A DNA stretch of 64,000 nt from Methanobrevibacter sp. (GCA_017652345.1 JAGCBE010000040.1:29457-93456); one strand, 5' to 3'; numbered from the stretch's first letter, positions 26,453 to 35,188 are shown. Translations and numbers: made by a program. Notes: generated from the letters alone by a model not told the origin.

Positions 26453-26541
26453 GTTCATATAAAAACAAAAATAAATTAAAAGTAATTATTATACATAATA
26501 TTACTAAATTTTAATTACACATATATGTGAGGTGAAATAAT

Positions 26542-27606
26542 ATGATTGATAAAGATACATTAAGAATTGCTCGTAGAACTGCTGAAAGAAATGGATATAC
26601 AGTACTTCCACCCCGTGACCAAGACGAAAGAGATTTAAGTCGTTTTCGTGATAGACAGCGTGAAAGAGAAAACCTTCGTGCTCGCCGTGTAGAAGAAGAC
26701 GATGAAGATGTTGAACCAGCACCACGATTTAAGCCATTGCGTACTCGTGATGACGAAGAACCGGTTCGTACATCTCGTCCAGCACCTCGTCCAAAATATC
26801 GTGACGAAGATGAAGAACCTGTACGCCGTCCTGTTCGTGCTTCTCGCTATGAAGAAGATGATGAAGAACCAGTTCGTAGACCAGTTCGTACTCGTTATGA
26901 AGAAGACGATGTTGAACCTGTTCGTAAGAGTGCTCGTACAACCAATTACGAAGACGATGAACCTGTTCGTAGAACTCCTCGTTATGAAGACGATGAACCA
27001 GCTCGTAAACCTGCTCCTCGTCAGAAAGCTCGTTATTACGATGATGAGGAATATGAAGATGTTCCTGCTAGAAAACCAGCTCCTCGTTATCGTGAAGTTG
27101 TAGATGATTACGAAGACCGTCCAAAGGCTCGTTTCCTTTCTAAGGAAGACGAAATTCGTTTGGCTCGTCAGACTGTTGAAGACAATGGTTATAGTGTTCG
27201 CAAGTTGTCCAAGCTAGATTTGGCAAAGCAAGTTGCTAAGGAACATGGTTTTGATGTTCGTAAGGTTGAACAAGAACCTGCACAAACAAAACCAGCACCT
27301 ACAGCTGCTAGTGAAGACGATAATACAACCAATGACCGCCCAGTTCGCAGAGTAGCAACTCGTGATGGTGCTCCAATTCGTAGACCAGTAGTAAATCGTG
27401 AATTTACTCGTTCTGCTGCTAATGATGGTGTTCGTACTCGTACCGCACCTGATGTTGAAATCAAGAAAGACCAGCAAGTTCCACCTGTTGAACCTGAAAC
27501 AAAGCCTGTTGAACCACAAGCACAGGTTGAAGAACCACCAAAGAAGCCAACATTTGAAGACGATTATGTAAATCGTGCTGCTGCATTCTTTGGTGATGAA
27601 AACTAA
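26542..27606 (+). CDS. Arg/Glu charge-repeat protein with three EAK-type modules
   Basis: A 354-aa protein with GTGAGG Shine-Dalgarno. It has LRIARRTAERNGYTV at the N-terminus, then about 120 residues of alternating acidic and basic repeats (units such as EDDEEPVRRPVR, nt about 26690-27110), then two more modules, IRLARQTVEDNGYSVRKL and LDLAKQVAKEHGFDVRKV, and a Pro/Glu-rich tail. The repeat is probably disordered and able to phase-separate or bind DNA. It lies at the end of the head-gene cluster before a strong terminator. Function unknown. Confidence 0.62.
   Translation: MIDKDTLRIARRTAERNGYTVLPPRDQDERDLSRFRDRQRERENLRARRVEEDDEDVEPAPRFKPLRTRDDEEPVRTSRPAPRPKYRDEDEEPVRRPVRASRYEEDDEEPVRRPVRTRYEEDDVEPVRKSARTTNYEDDEPVRRTPRYEDDEPARKPAPRQKARYYDDEEYEDVPARKPAPRYREVVDDYEDRPKARFLSKEDEIRLARQTVEDNGYSVRKLSKLDLAKQVAKEHGFDVRKVEQEPAQTKPAPTAASEDDNTTNDRPVRRVATRDGAPIRRPVVNREFTRSAANDGVRTRTAPDVEIKKDQQVPPVEPETKPVEPQAQVEEPPKKPTFEDDYVNRAAAFFGDEN
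26690..27110 (+). repeat. degenerate in-gene charge repeats
   Basis: Imperfect repeats of roughly 36-48 bases, coding for blocks of Asp/Glu followed by EPVRR or EPARK. The codons are used variably (CGT, CGC, AGA), so selection acts on the protein pattern rather than the DNA. Confidence 0.6.
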
Positions 27607-27623
27607 GGTTTTCATATAATTAT

Positions 27624-27657
27624 TGGACTAGAGGTATATCCTCTAGTCCATTTTTTT
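27624..27657 (+). terminator. strong intrinsic terminator
   Basis: TGGACTAGAGG (27624-27634) pairs with CCTCTAGTCCA (27640-27650), five-base loop, followed by seven T. Confidence 0.92.
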
Positions 27658-27799
27658 AAGTTTTATGTATTATAAAAAATAACCGAATTTTAAAAAGATA
27701 AAAATGAGTTATTAAATTTGGATTTATCATAAATAAAAAACCCGATATGGATAACAAGATTGATGTGAGTTTATTAAGTAGGTTATAAAAAGAGGTTAT

Positions 27800-29951
27800 A
27801 TGAATATTAGAAAGCGTAATGGTTCCGAAGTAAAATTCAACCGTAATAATATTATAGAGGCTATATCTAGAGCGAATGAAAAAGTTAGATTGGAAGAAAA
27901 ACTAACGATTCAGGAAATCAAGGATATAGCCAAAGACATAGAAGACAACTGCAAAAATTCTCCAGTTGCTATTGGATATAAAGATATTCAACGATTGGTA
28001 GAAAAAGCTATTATGAAGGCTGGTAAATATGAAGTTGCGACTGAATATATTACATTCCGTTATCAAAAGGCACTCGATGAAAGAAAGAATACCATTGACG
28101 ATAGAGTTTTGTCTCTTCTAAATGGTGAAAATGAAGATATCCAACAGGAAAATGCTAACAAGAATCCTAACATTGTTTCTACAATGCGTGATTATATGGC
28201 AGGTGAAGTTTCCAAGGATATTTCTCAAAGATATCTAATTCCTAGTGACATTTACGATGCACACAAGGAAGGAATCATTCACTTTCACGATATGGACTAT
28301 TTCGCTATGCCAATCCATAACTGCTGTCTAATTAACTTGGATGATATGTTGCAGAATGGTACTATCATTTCTGGTACACAGATTGATAAGCCACACACAT
28401 TTAGAAATGCTTGTAACATTGCATCTCAAATTGTTGCTCAAGTAGCTAGTTCACAATATGGTGGACAGACTATTACAGCATCTCATTTGTCCAAGTTCAT
28501 CAATGTTTCTAGAGAATATTTCAAGAAGGAATTTCCAACTCTTTCAGCTGAACAGATTGAAGACTTGGTTAAGAAGGATATTCGTGATGGTGTTCAAACC
28601 CTTCAATATCAAATTCTAACATTGCAAACTACCAATGGTCAAACTCCATTCGTTTCTGTTTGCTTGTATTTGAATGAAGCTGAAAACGAAGAAGAAAAAG
28701 AAAATTTGGCATTGGTTATTGAAGAAATCCTTAAGCAGAGAATTAAGGGTGTAAAGAATGAAAATGGTCAGTACTATGCTAACCCATTCCCAAAACTTCT
28801 TTATGTTTTGGAAGAAGACAATATACACGAAGGTGATAAGTATTATTACCTTACCCAACTTGCTGCTGAATGTACAACAAAGAGAATGGTTCCTGACTAT
28901 ATCTCCGAAAAAATCATGAAGAAGCTTAAGATTAGTAAGAAGGGTGAAGAAGGTGATTGTTACCCTTGTATGGGATGCCGTTCATTCTTGACCCCATATC
29001 GTGACCCAGCTACGAAGAAACCAAAATATTATGGTAGATTTAATCAGGGTGTTGTAACCATTAACCTTCCTGATGTAGCCTTGAGTGCTAAGGGTGATAT
29101 TGACAAGTTCTGGTATATCCTTGAACAGCGTTTGGAATTGTGCCATAGAGCATTAAGACTTAGACACGAACATTTGCGTGGTGTTAAGTCTGATGTTGCT
29201 CCAATCCTTTGGCAGAATGGTGCATTTGCTAGATTGAAGAAGGGCGAAACCATTGACAAGCTTCTTTACAATGGATATTCAACTATTTCGCTTGGTTATG
29301 CGGGTTTGTATGAAACAGTAAAGGTTCTTTGTGGAAAGTCTCTTACAGATGAAGAAGGTATGAATCTTGGTAAGAAGATTATGAAGACATTGAATGATAA
29401 GTGTAATGCTTGGAAACAGGTTGAAAAGATTGACTATTCTGTCTATGGTACTCCAATTGAGAATACTACTGAAAAGTTCGCTAAATGTCTACAGCGTAGA
29501 TTTGGTACAAATGAAGGTATTACCGATAGAAACTATGTAACCAACAGTTACCATGTTCCTGTATTTGAACAGATTGATGCTTTCAAGAAGATTGACATTG
29601 AAGCCGAATTACAGAAACTTTCTCCAGGTGGTGCTATTTCTTACATTGAAACTCCAAATATGGAAAACAATGTAGAAGCTGTTTTGACTGTTATCAAGTA
29701 CATTTATGATAATATTCTATACTGCGAAATTAACCGGACAACTTGATTGGTGTCATTGCTGTGGTGGTATAGGCAAAATTCAGATGATTCGTAATGAAGA
29801 TAATAAATTTATCTGGCATTGTACTGGTTGTGGTAATGAAGATATAAATCGTATGAATGTTGTGCGTAGAATCTGTGGCTATCTTGGAAATGCTAATGCT
29901 ATGAGCCAAGGCCGTATGGGTGACATTCATGACCGTGTATATCACTTGTAA
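27800..29951 (+). CDS. nrdD: anaerobic ribonucleoside-triphosphate reductase NrdD, with +1 frameshift
   Basis: Class III glycyl-radical reductase that makes dNTPs without oxygen. The first frame (27800-29746) holds the ATP-cone-like start (RKRNGSEVKFNRNNI) and the barrel (HFHDMDYFAMPIHNC). It stops after CEINRTT. The zinc site and glycyl-radical loop lie in the +1 frame. Skipping the C of CGG 29735 joins CEIN to GQLDWCHCCGG. The product of 716 aa then has C651-x-x-C654, C674-x-x-C677 and Gly693 in RICGYLG, as in E. coli NrdD (712 aa). Without the shift the enzyme would lack its radical glycine. It works with NrdG at 31118. Confidence 0.92.
29735..29738 (+). other. CGGA +1 frameshift site in nrdD
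   Basis: Zero frame: GAA ATT AAC CGG ACA ACT TGA. With one base skipped: AAC-c-GGA-CAA-CTT-GAT-TGG-TGT, giving N-G-Q-L-D-W-C. The site is 645 codons after ATG 27800. An in-frame stop follows three codons later if no shift occurs. Confidence 0.8.
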
Positions 29952-29986
29952 CAAATAAAGGACAGCACAGTTTCTAATCCTGTGTT

Positions 29987-30010
29987 GAAGGGGTGTTCCC
30001 GCACCCCTTC
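29987..30010 (+). terminator. hairpin terminator after nrdD
   Basis: GAAGGGGTG (29987-29995) pairs with CACCCCTTC (30002-30010) over a six-base loop, followed by TTACTTTA. A smaller hairpin precedes it (CACAG/CTGTG, 29965-29984). Confidence 0.7.
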
Positions 30011-30016
30011 TTACTT

Positions 30017-30047
30017 TATAAATAGTTTAGACCAACGGGAATTGGTC
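30017..30047 (+). promoter_or_regulatory. late promoter followed by 5'-leader hairpin
   Basis: Exact TATAAATA at 30017-30024, then GACCAA (30030-30035) pairing with TTGGTC (30042-30047) over CGGGAA. The predicted start (about 30030) puts this hairpin at the very 5' end of the transcript of the endonuclease gene 30070. The arrangement matches that at 22071-22103. Confidence 0.6.
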
Positions 30048-30069
30048 TTTAAATAAATGGAGATTAGAT

Positions 30070-31116
30070 ATGATTTATGATGTTAATAATATAAATGATG
30101 AAAATCATTTTACAGAATTGAAGAACAAGTTAGTAAGAAAAGATTTTGTAACTTATACTTGTAGAAATTGTGGAATTTTGGTAAATAAAGGTTCTCGCTG
30201 TTACAAGAATTTTAATAATTTGTGCCACAGTTGTTCTGTATCAAAGACAATAGCAAATAGACCGATAGAGATACAAAATGAAATAAATGCAAAAGTTCAA
30301 GCTGGTAGAAAAACACATCAGGATGAAATCAATGCAAGAATTTCATATAGTATGAGTCATAGAACAGAAGAACAACTAAAAATTAGTAAAGAAAAAAGGC
30401 ATAAAACTTGTTTAGAAAAATATGGAAATGAATACTATAATAATAAAGAACAAGCCAAACAGACTATGTTGAAATTATATGGTGGTACTGCAACATTAAA
30501 TTCAAATTTAAAACAAAGAGTACAACAAACCAATATACAAAAATATGGTGGTATTTCTCCAATGTGTTCTGATATTATAGTAGATAAATTGAAAACTACT
30601 TATATCAAAAATAATGGTGGTATGGGTTTTGCAAGCGATAAAGTAAAAGAAACTTTCAAGAAAAACTATAAAGAAACATTTGGTGTAGAAAATTCGTCAC
30701 AAAATCCAATAGTTAGACGAAAACAAGCCACAAAATATAAGTATGAAAATATTAATTTTGATTCAAAACCGGAAATTGCTTACTATATTTGGTTGACTGA
30801 CCATAATATAGAGTTTGAATATCAACCTAATGTAAAATTTGAGTATTTTTATCAAAATAAAATACATTATTATATTCCAGATTTTAAAGTTAATGGTGAA
30901 TATCAAGAAATTAAAGGATTACATTTCTTTAAAAACTGTGATATGAATGAAACTATGATAAATCCATTTGATAGAACACAAGATGATAAGTATGAAGCAA
31001 AACATCAGTGTATGATTAAAAACAATGTAAAAATATTGACAAATTTTGATGAATATATTAAATATGTCAAAAATAAATATGGAAAAGCATTTTTAGAAAG
31101 TTTAAAGAGGAAATAA
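30070..31116 (+). CDS. homing endonuclease-like protein between nrdD and nrdG
   Basis: A 348-aa relative of the protein at 708-1832. It has an N-terminal zinc-binding region (CRNCGILV, CHSCS), repeated K-Y-G segments (CLEKYGNEYY, LKLYGG, IQKYGG), and a C-terminal nuclease-like domain: EIAYYIWLTDHNIEFEYQ, then PDFKVNGEYQEIKGLHFF, then EAKHQCMIKNN and YVKNKYGKAF. It separates nrdD from nrdG, and in T4 the nrdD region is likewise invaded by mobile elements. GGAG precedes its ATG. It lies just downstream of the split nrdD gene. Confidence 0.72.
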   Translation: MIYDVNNINDENHFTELKNKLVRKDFVTYTCRNCGILVNKGSRCYKNFNNLCHSCSVSKTIANRPIEIQNEINAKVQAGRKTHQDEINARISYSMSHRTEEQLKISKEKRHKTCLEKYGNEYYNNKEQAKQTMLKLYGGTATLNSNLKQRVQQTNIQKYGGISPMCSDIIVDKLKTTYIKNNGGMGFASDKVKETFKKNYKETFGVENSSQNPIVRRKQATKYKYENINFDSKPEIAYYIWLTDHNIEFEYQPNVKFEYFYQNKIHYYIPDFKVNGEYQEIKGLHFFKNCDMNETMINPFDRTQDDKYEAKHQCMIKNNVKILTNFDEYIKYVKNKYGKAFLESLKRK

Positions 31117-31117
31117 T

Positions 31118-31624
31118 ATGAAATACGGTAATATAAAATGGATAGATACAAGTAATGGTGAAGGTGTTAGAGTAAGTTTATATGTTTCTGGTTGTCGCAA
31201 CCATTGTAAAGGTTGTTTTAATGAAGCTACTTGGGATTTTGAATATGGTGAAGAATTTACTCCAATTCAAGAAAACGAAATCATAGAAGCATGTAAGAAA
31301 TCTTATATATCTGGATTAACCATTCTTGGTGGTGAACCAATGGAAGAAGAAAACCAAAAAGCATTGTTGCCATTCATTGAGAAATTCAAGCAGGAATGTC
31401 CTGACAAAACTTTATGGTTGTATAGTGGGTATGTACTAGATAAGGATTTAAGGCCCTCAGAACGCAAGTACTTGGAAGGAATAACCGATAAAATACTCGG
31501 TCATGTAGATGTTATGGTTGATGGACCTTTCGTAATGGAATTGAAAGACTTGACTTTACCATTCCGAGGTAGTAAGAATCAACGATTATTACGAAAATCT
31601 GATATAGAACAATTGATGAAATAA
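31118..31624 (+). CDS. nrdG: anaerobic ribonucleotide reductase activase NrdG
   Basis: Radical-SAM activase that installs the glycyl radical on NrdD. It is 168 aa, with the cluster-binding motif C26-x3-C30-x2-C33 in SGCRNHCKGCFN, the GGEP motif at 71-74, and a C-terminal barrel end. Size and motifs match the family. It follows the endonuclease gene by one base and is last before a bidirectional terminator. Confidence 0.92.
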   Translation: MKYGNIKWIDTSNGEGVRVSLYVSGCRNHCKGCFNEATWDFEYGEEFTPIQENEIIEACKKSYISGLTILGGEPMEEENQKALLPFIEKFKQECPDKTLWLYSGYVLDKDLRPSERKYLEGITDKILGHVDVMVDGPFVMELKDLTLPFRGSKNQRLLRKSDIEQLMK

Positions 31625-31627
31625 ACG

Positions 31628-31655
31628 AAAACCTCCCTTACTTGGGAGGTTTTTT
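31628..31655. terminator. bidirectional terminator between converging genes
   Basis: AAAACCTCCC (31628-31637) pairs with GGGAGGTTTT (31644-31653) with flanking A and T runs. It can serve both nrdG on the plus strand and the gene ending at 31670 on the minus strand. Confidence 0.9.
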
Positions 31656-31669
31656 AATTGTAAATCTAA

Positions 31670-32008
31670 TTATACAATCTTGGCATAGAGAACTGGATTC
31701 TGCACAGCGAAATCGGGACTAATTCCCTCACCATAAAATACCTTATCCAGTTCTTTATTGGAATGAATGTTGAATCGGACACGGGTAGAATCTTCCGGTT
31801 TGAACCAGGAATCAACATTATAAACACCAGCAATAGTTTTGGTGGAAATGTTGTAAGCAATCAGATACTTGATTGAGTCCGGTGGATTAATTACCCAATC
31901 CTTTCGGATAGTTTCGTAGAGATTGTAGTTATTTTCTACCAAAGTATTATGATTGAATTTAATCAGTAATGCATTGGCGTCTTGTTGGGAAGTCTTAATA
32001 ATATTCAT
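31670..32008 (-). CDS. hypothetical protein, 112 aa
   Basis: A 112-residue protein starting MNIIKTSQQDANALLIKFNH, with AAAGGA as Shine-Dalgarno. Its middle (GVYNVDSWFKPEDSTRVRF) looks like a globular alpha/beta domain, but I do not recognise it. It is a monocistronic minus-strand gene behind a strong sigma70-like promoter, so probably early. It lies alone among plus-strand genes. Confidence 0.62.
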   Translation of the reverse strand: MNIIKTSQQDANALLIKFNHNTLVENNYNLYETIRKDWVINPPDSIKYLIAYNISTKTIAGVYNVDSWFKPEDSTRVRFNIHSNKELDKVFYGEGISPDFAVQNPVLYAKIV

Positions 32009-32040
32009 TTTTTAATCCTTTAATTATAAATTGTAGTTAT

Positions 32041-32069
32041 AATATAATAAAAATCTGTCAAACTGTCAA
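32041..32069 (-). promoter_or_regulatory. sigma70-like (probable early) promoter
   Basis: On the minus strand TTGACA (32069-32064), a 17-base spacer, then TATATT (32046-32041), ahead of the gene starting at 32008. The spacer tail and -10 match the plus-strand promoter at 4238-4266. Confidence 0.65.
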
Positions 32070-32075
32070 TAGTTT

Positions 32076-32083
32076 GATAAATA
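32076..32083 (+). promoter_or_regulatory. late-promoter-like octamer, leaderless geometry
   Basis: GATAAATA, then TAAT, then ATG 32088. One mismatch to the late consensus, with the recurring four-base spacing. It overlaps the upstream side of the divergent minus-strand promoter. Confidence 0.4.
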
Positions 32084-32087
32084 TAAT

Positions 32088-32423
32088 ATGGAAACTGAAC
32101 AAGAAGAGATGATTCTTGCCAGGTTGAAACAGAATAATGTATGGTACAAGTTGAAATGCCAACGATATTCTGGTAATGACCAGTATCATAATGTGTATGA
32201 GATTGGTTATAACGAAAATAATGTTTTCGGTGAAATAGAATTCAGTAAAAATCCTACTTGGAGAGTATACTGGTATAATGATGGTGGAATACATAGAGAT
32301 TCCGGCTACCTATTGACTGCATTTGACAAATTGTATAAGAACATTGTTAAAAAATGTTTACCAGGTATAAAGAAGAAGCTAATGGATGAACGAAAAGCAG
32401 AATTGGAAAAAGATTTCATATAA
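32088..32423 (+). CDS. small protein of the K-D-F-tail family
   Basis: A 111-residue protein ending RKAELEKDFI, the tail shared by the small proteins on the minus strand. The tail is coded AAA GAT TTC, so here it does not serve as a Shine-Dalgarno. The middle has WYKLKCQRYSG and EIEFSKNPTWRVYWYND, suggesting a compact beta fold. It stands alone behind a late-promoter-like motif. Function unknown. Confidence 0.6.
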   Translation: METEQEEMILARLKQNNVWYKLKCQRYSGNDQYHNVYEIGYNENNVFGEIEFSKNPTWRVYWYNDGGIHRDSGYLLTAFDKLYKNIVKKCLPGIKKKLMDERKAELEKDFI

Positions 32424-32436
32424 ACTTTTCAAAAGC

Positions 32437-32444
32437 TATAAATA
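32437..32444 (+). promoter_or_regulatory. T4-type late promoter octamer
   Basis: Exact TATAAATA 20 bases before ATG 32465, with AGAGGA between. Confidence 0.72.
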
Positions 32445-32464
32445 GTATATAGAGGATTTTAATA

Positions 32465-33019
32465 ATGATTGTAAGTGGTGGAAAAGTAATATCTATTGAT
32501 AAAGTAAATCATGATGAAACCTTGACTGGTGACGGTGCCTTCGTACCACTTGGTGTAAATCCATCTGCTTTCAAAAATTCTGTATATTTTTCAGCCACAT
32601 CTGGTTCTAATAAGAATACTGAATATTTCAATTTCAATACAACAACGCAAGTTTTAAGTGCTAGTCCAGATATTTGTTTTTTCAATATAGCAGTCAATTA
32701 TTCTGTCAATGCAACTTCCGGTGTTTGTCCAGACTTTGTCTACAATTCAAACATAAAGTTCAATGGAATAAATCATAGCCATTATTTGAATGGTTGTATT
32801 CCAGAAGAAACTTATTCCTTTAGCTACAACATTGACAATAGAGGTTCAAATCATTCATATAAGATTGTACCGGAAAATGACAATGGTATTGAAATCAAAA
32901 ATATACGAATTAGTTGTATTGGATTTACAGACGAAACCGATGAACCTGTAATTATACCTGTACTTGGTGCTAATGGTGGAATTTTAAGTTTTAATGGAAA
33001 TCAATTTTTAGGAGTGTAA
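32465..33019 (+). CDS. fibre-associated structural protein, 184 aa
   Basis: A beta-rich protein (184 aa) starting MIVSGGKVISIDKVNHDET and containing LTGDGAFVPLGV, the L-[ST]-G-D-G-x4-P-L-G-V signature that also occurs in the 1021-aa fibre at 42292. This suggests a shared attachment module. It is followed three bases later by the 545-aa fibre gene and starts behind a late promoter with AGAGGA as Shine-Dalgarno. Confidence 0.6.
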   Translation: MIVSGGKVISIDKVNHDETLTGDGAFVPLGVNPSAFKNSVYFSATSGSNKNTEYFNFNTTTQVLSASPDICFFNIAVNYSVNATSGVCPDFVYNSNIKFNGINHSHYLNGCIPEETYSFSYNIDNRGSNHSYKIVPENDNGIEIKNIRISCIGFTDETDEPVIIPVLGANGGILSFNGNQFLGV

Positions 33020-33022
33020 CAA

Positions 33023-34660
33023 ATGGCAGATACAACATATACAGCAGTAGATTTTAGTGAATTGCCATCAGCAGATAATGGTAAGACTTTAATCTATAAA
33101 GATGGTCAAGTATGTCAAAGCAATGAAGACTTGAGTTCTCTCATTGGTAAACAGACAAGTGGTTATGCCACTCAAGAATGGGTAAATAACAAACTTGATA
33201 GTGACTATTACAATGTGGACGAAGTCAATGAATGCTTGGATGAAAAATTGTTTGTGTCTTCATTTAGTGCTGTTAGTGGAACATTCTTAACTGCAGTAGA
33301 TATTCCTGAATCAGCAACATGGAATGATGTATCAAATACAGTACAAACGAATTCTGCTGATTGGGCTTCACACCAAGATTTATCTTATTTGGCAACAAAA
33401 GAAGAATTGAATGCAGGTTTGAATGAAGTAAAACAATATGCAGATGAAGGAATCCAGGAAATTGCAAATGGATTGAATGATTTGACTGACTATGTTGATA
33501 CAGGTTTCAGTAACATTGAAAATGCAATTGATGATAAATTAGATACTACTGCATTTGAAACTGTTAGTGGTGATTTCTTAACATCTGCTGATTTGGATAA
33601 TTACTACACAAAATCTGAAACAAGTGGTGCTAGTGAAATTTCAACTGCATTAAATGGTAAACAAGATAATTTAACTTTCGCCGGTGAAAACAATACCATT
33701 ACGGCAATTAATAATAGTGCAGTTGGCAGTCAAGCAATTGAATTAACTGCAGGAACAGATTTAGTAATTAATAATGGTATTATTGGTGTTAATACAACAA
33801 GTACGGCCGTAGGAAATTATGCTTTTGTCGCAGGTGAAGACTGTTATGCAAGTGATTACGGCGATACTTTTGCATGCGGTGAACAAACATCTGCAATTGG
33901 TTATGCTTCACATACTGAAGGATTTGCTACAATTGCTAATTTAGATTGTGCTCATGCGGAAGGTTATATGACTTCTGCACTTGGACATGAATCACATGCT
34001 GAAGGTTGGAAAACTATTGCTGGTGAAAATGGTGATACCCATGCTGAAGGTTCTTGTTCACAAGCTATTGGTTGGTGTTCACATGCAGAAGGAAATAGTA
34101 CATTAGCAAGTGGTTCTGAATCACATACAGAAGGATCTGAAACAAGTGCAATAGGATTTGCTTCACATGCAGAAGGCGAATCTACAATAGCGAATGAAAC
34201 AGATTCTCATGCTGAAGGTTATGCAACAAGCGCTTTAGGTAATACATCACATGCTGAAGGTTGGTGTACTATTGCAAATGATACAGGTATGCATGTACAA
34301 GGTAAATACAACAAAACTTCTGCAAATGCCGCATTTGTAATTGGTAATGGTACGGAAGATAATGATGTTGTTACTCGTTCTGATGCATTTATTGTTGATT
34401 GGAATGGTAATGTTTCTGCTACTGGTGATATGTACACTTCTGCAGGTCAGGTTGTTACTGATGTTATGCTTACTTCTGCAACCAATAGTTCCGCTTCATT
34501 CGTAACAAATGGTGTAGCTGATTTGACTTCACTCTATACTTACATTAAGAGTTTGGAAGATAGAATCGCTGCATTGGAAGCTGCACAAGGTGGTGATGGT
34601 TTCACTGTTAATGGTATTCAGCCAACCGTTAATGGTAATACAATAACAGTCGGAGAATAA
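33023..34660 (+). CDS. tail fibre with S-H-A-E-G head repeats
   Basis: A 545-aa fibre. The N-terminal half has heptad-like segments (DYYNVDEVNECLDEKL, TKEELNAGLNEVKQYADE). Residues about 285-420 form at least eight repeats of S-H-[AT]-E-G with A-x-G between, the pattern of YadA-type trimeric beta-roll heads and of phage fibres with Peptidase_G2-like ends. The C-terminus has a short coiled coil (LYTYIKSLEDRIAALEAAQ). It is probably a trimeric receptor-binding fibre. Confidence 0.75.
   Translation: MADTTYTAVDFSELPSADNGKTLIYKDGQVCQSNEDLSSLIGKQTSGYATQEWVNNKLDSDYYNVDEVNECLDEKLFVSSFSAVSGTFLTAVDIPESATWNDVSNTVQTNSADWASHQDLSYLATKEELNAGLNEVKQYADEGIQEIANGLNDLTDYVDTGFSNIENAIDDKLDTTAFETVSGDFLTSADLDNYYTKSETSGASEISTALNGKQDNLTFAGENNTITAINNSAVGSQAIELTAGTDLVINNGIIGVNTTSTAVGNYAFVAGEDCYASDYGDTFACGEQTSAIGYASHTEGFATIANLDCAHAEGYMTSALGHESHAEGWKTIAGENGDTHAEGSCSQAIGWCSHAEGNSTLASGSESHTEGSETSAIGFASHAEGESTIANETDSHAEGYATSALGNTSHAEGWCTIANDTGMHVQGKYNKTSANAAFVIGNGTEDNDVVTRSDAFIVDWNGNVSATGDMYTSAGQVVTDVMLTSATNSSASFVTNGVADLTSLYTYIKSLEDRIAALEAAQGGDGFTVNGIQPTVNGNTITVGE
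33880..34290 (+). repeat. S-H-A-E-G coding repeats
   Basis: About nine degenerate repeats of roughly 42-51 bases, each coding [ST]-A-x-G-x-x-S-H-[AT]-E-G. Base sequence differs between copies while the protein pattern is kept. Confidence 0.75.
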
Positions 34661-34690
34661 ATTTTAAATAAATAATATAGGAGAATTAAA

Positions 34691-35179
34691 ATGGCAAGTC
34701 AAGCAATTAAAAAATACGATGATTTCGCTGGTCAAGACGGTTATGTAATCGTTGATGGCATTGATGACCAAACACCTGGTGGTAAGAAATTACTTTCTAC
34801 TATTGGTGGAGGTGGAGGAGGTGCTTCATATACTGTTGAAACTATATCAGGACCATTTCCATTAAATCAATATTATCAGATGGTAGTAACTTTACCGGAT
34901 AATCATAAAGTTTACAATATCACTAATGTTCATAATGAAAGTGCTTCCGATATATGCATAGTAGCACCTACAGTATCAAATAATGAAGTTGTAGATGTAT
35001 ATGTTAATATTGAAATTCCAAATAGTGATGAAGATAGCCATTATATAATGGTACAAGATATGCAGCGTATGTCAGATGGCGATTGTGATGGAAGTTATTC
35101 AACTGCTGATAGATATGACCCTGTATTCATGCACATATTCTATAAATATTATACAATTTGCCATACAAGTGATGAATAG
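34691..35179 (+). CDS. structural hypothetical protein, 162 aa
   Basis: A 162-aa protein with TAGGAG as Shine-Dalgarno and a weak late-promoter-like TTTAAATA upstream (34663-34670). The first 40 residues contain a Gly run (GGGGGGAS) as a flexible linker, then a beta-rich domain with TYTVETISGPFPLNQYY-like start. It ends with HIFYKYYTICHTSDE. It sits between a fibre and a glycosyltransferase. Probably a fibre tip or adaptor. Confidence 0.55.
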   Translation: MASQAIKKYDDFAGQDGYVIVDGIDDQTPGGKKLLSTIGGGGGGASYTVETISGPFPLNQYYQMVVTLPDNHKVYNITNVHNESASDICIVAPTVSNNEVVDVYVNIEIPNSDEDSHYIMVQDMQRMSDGDCDGSYSTADRYDPVFMHIFYKYYTICHTSDE

Positions 35180-35188
35180 TAAAAATTA

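Noticed and set aside
26690..27110. CRISPR-like repeats
   Set aside because: The repeats are degenerate at DNA level, without spacers, and lie inside a coding frame.
29706..29951. Independent small zinc protein after nrdD
   Set aside because: It has no ribosome site, overlaps nrdD and holds exactly the missing NrdD zinc and glycyl-radical domain.
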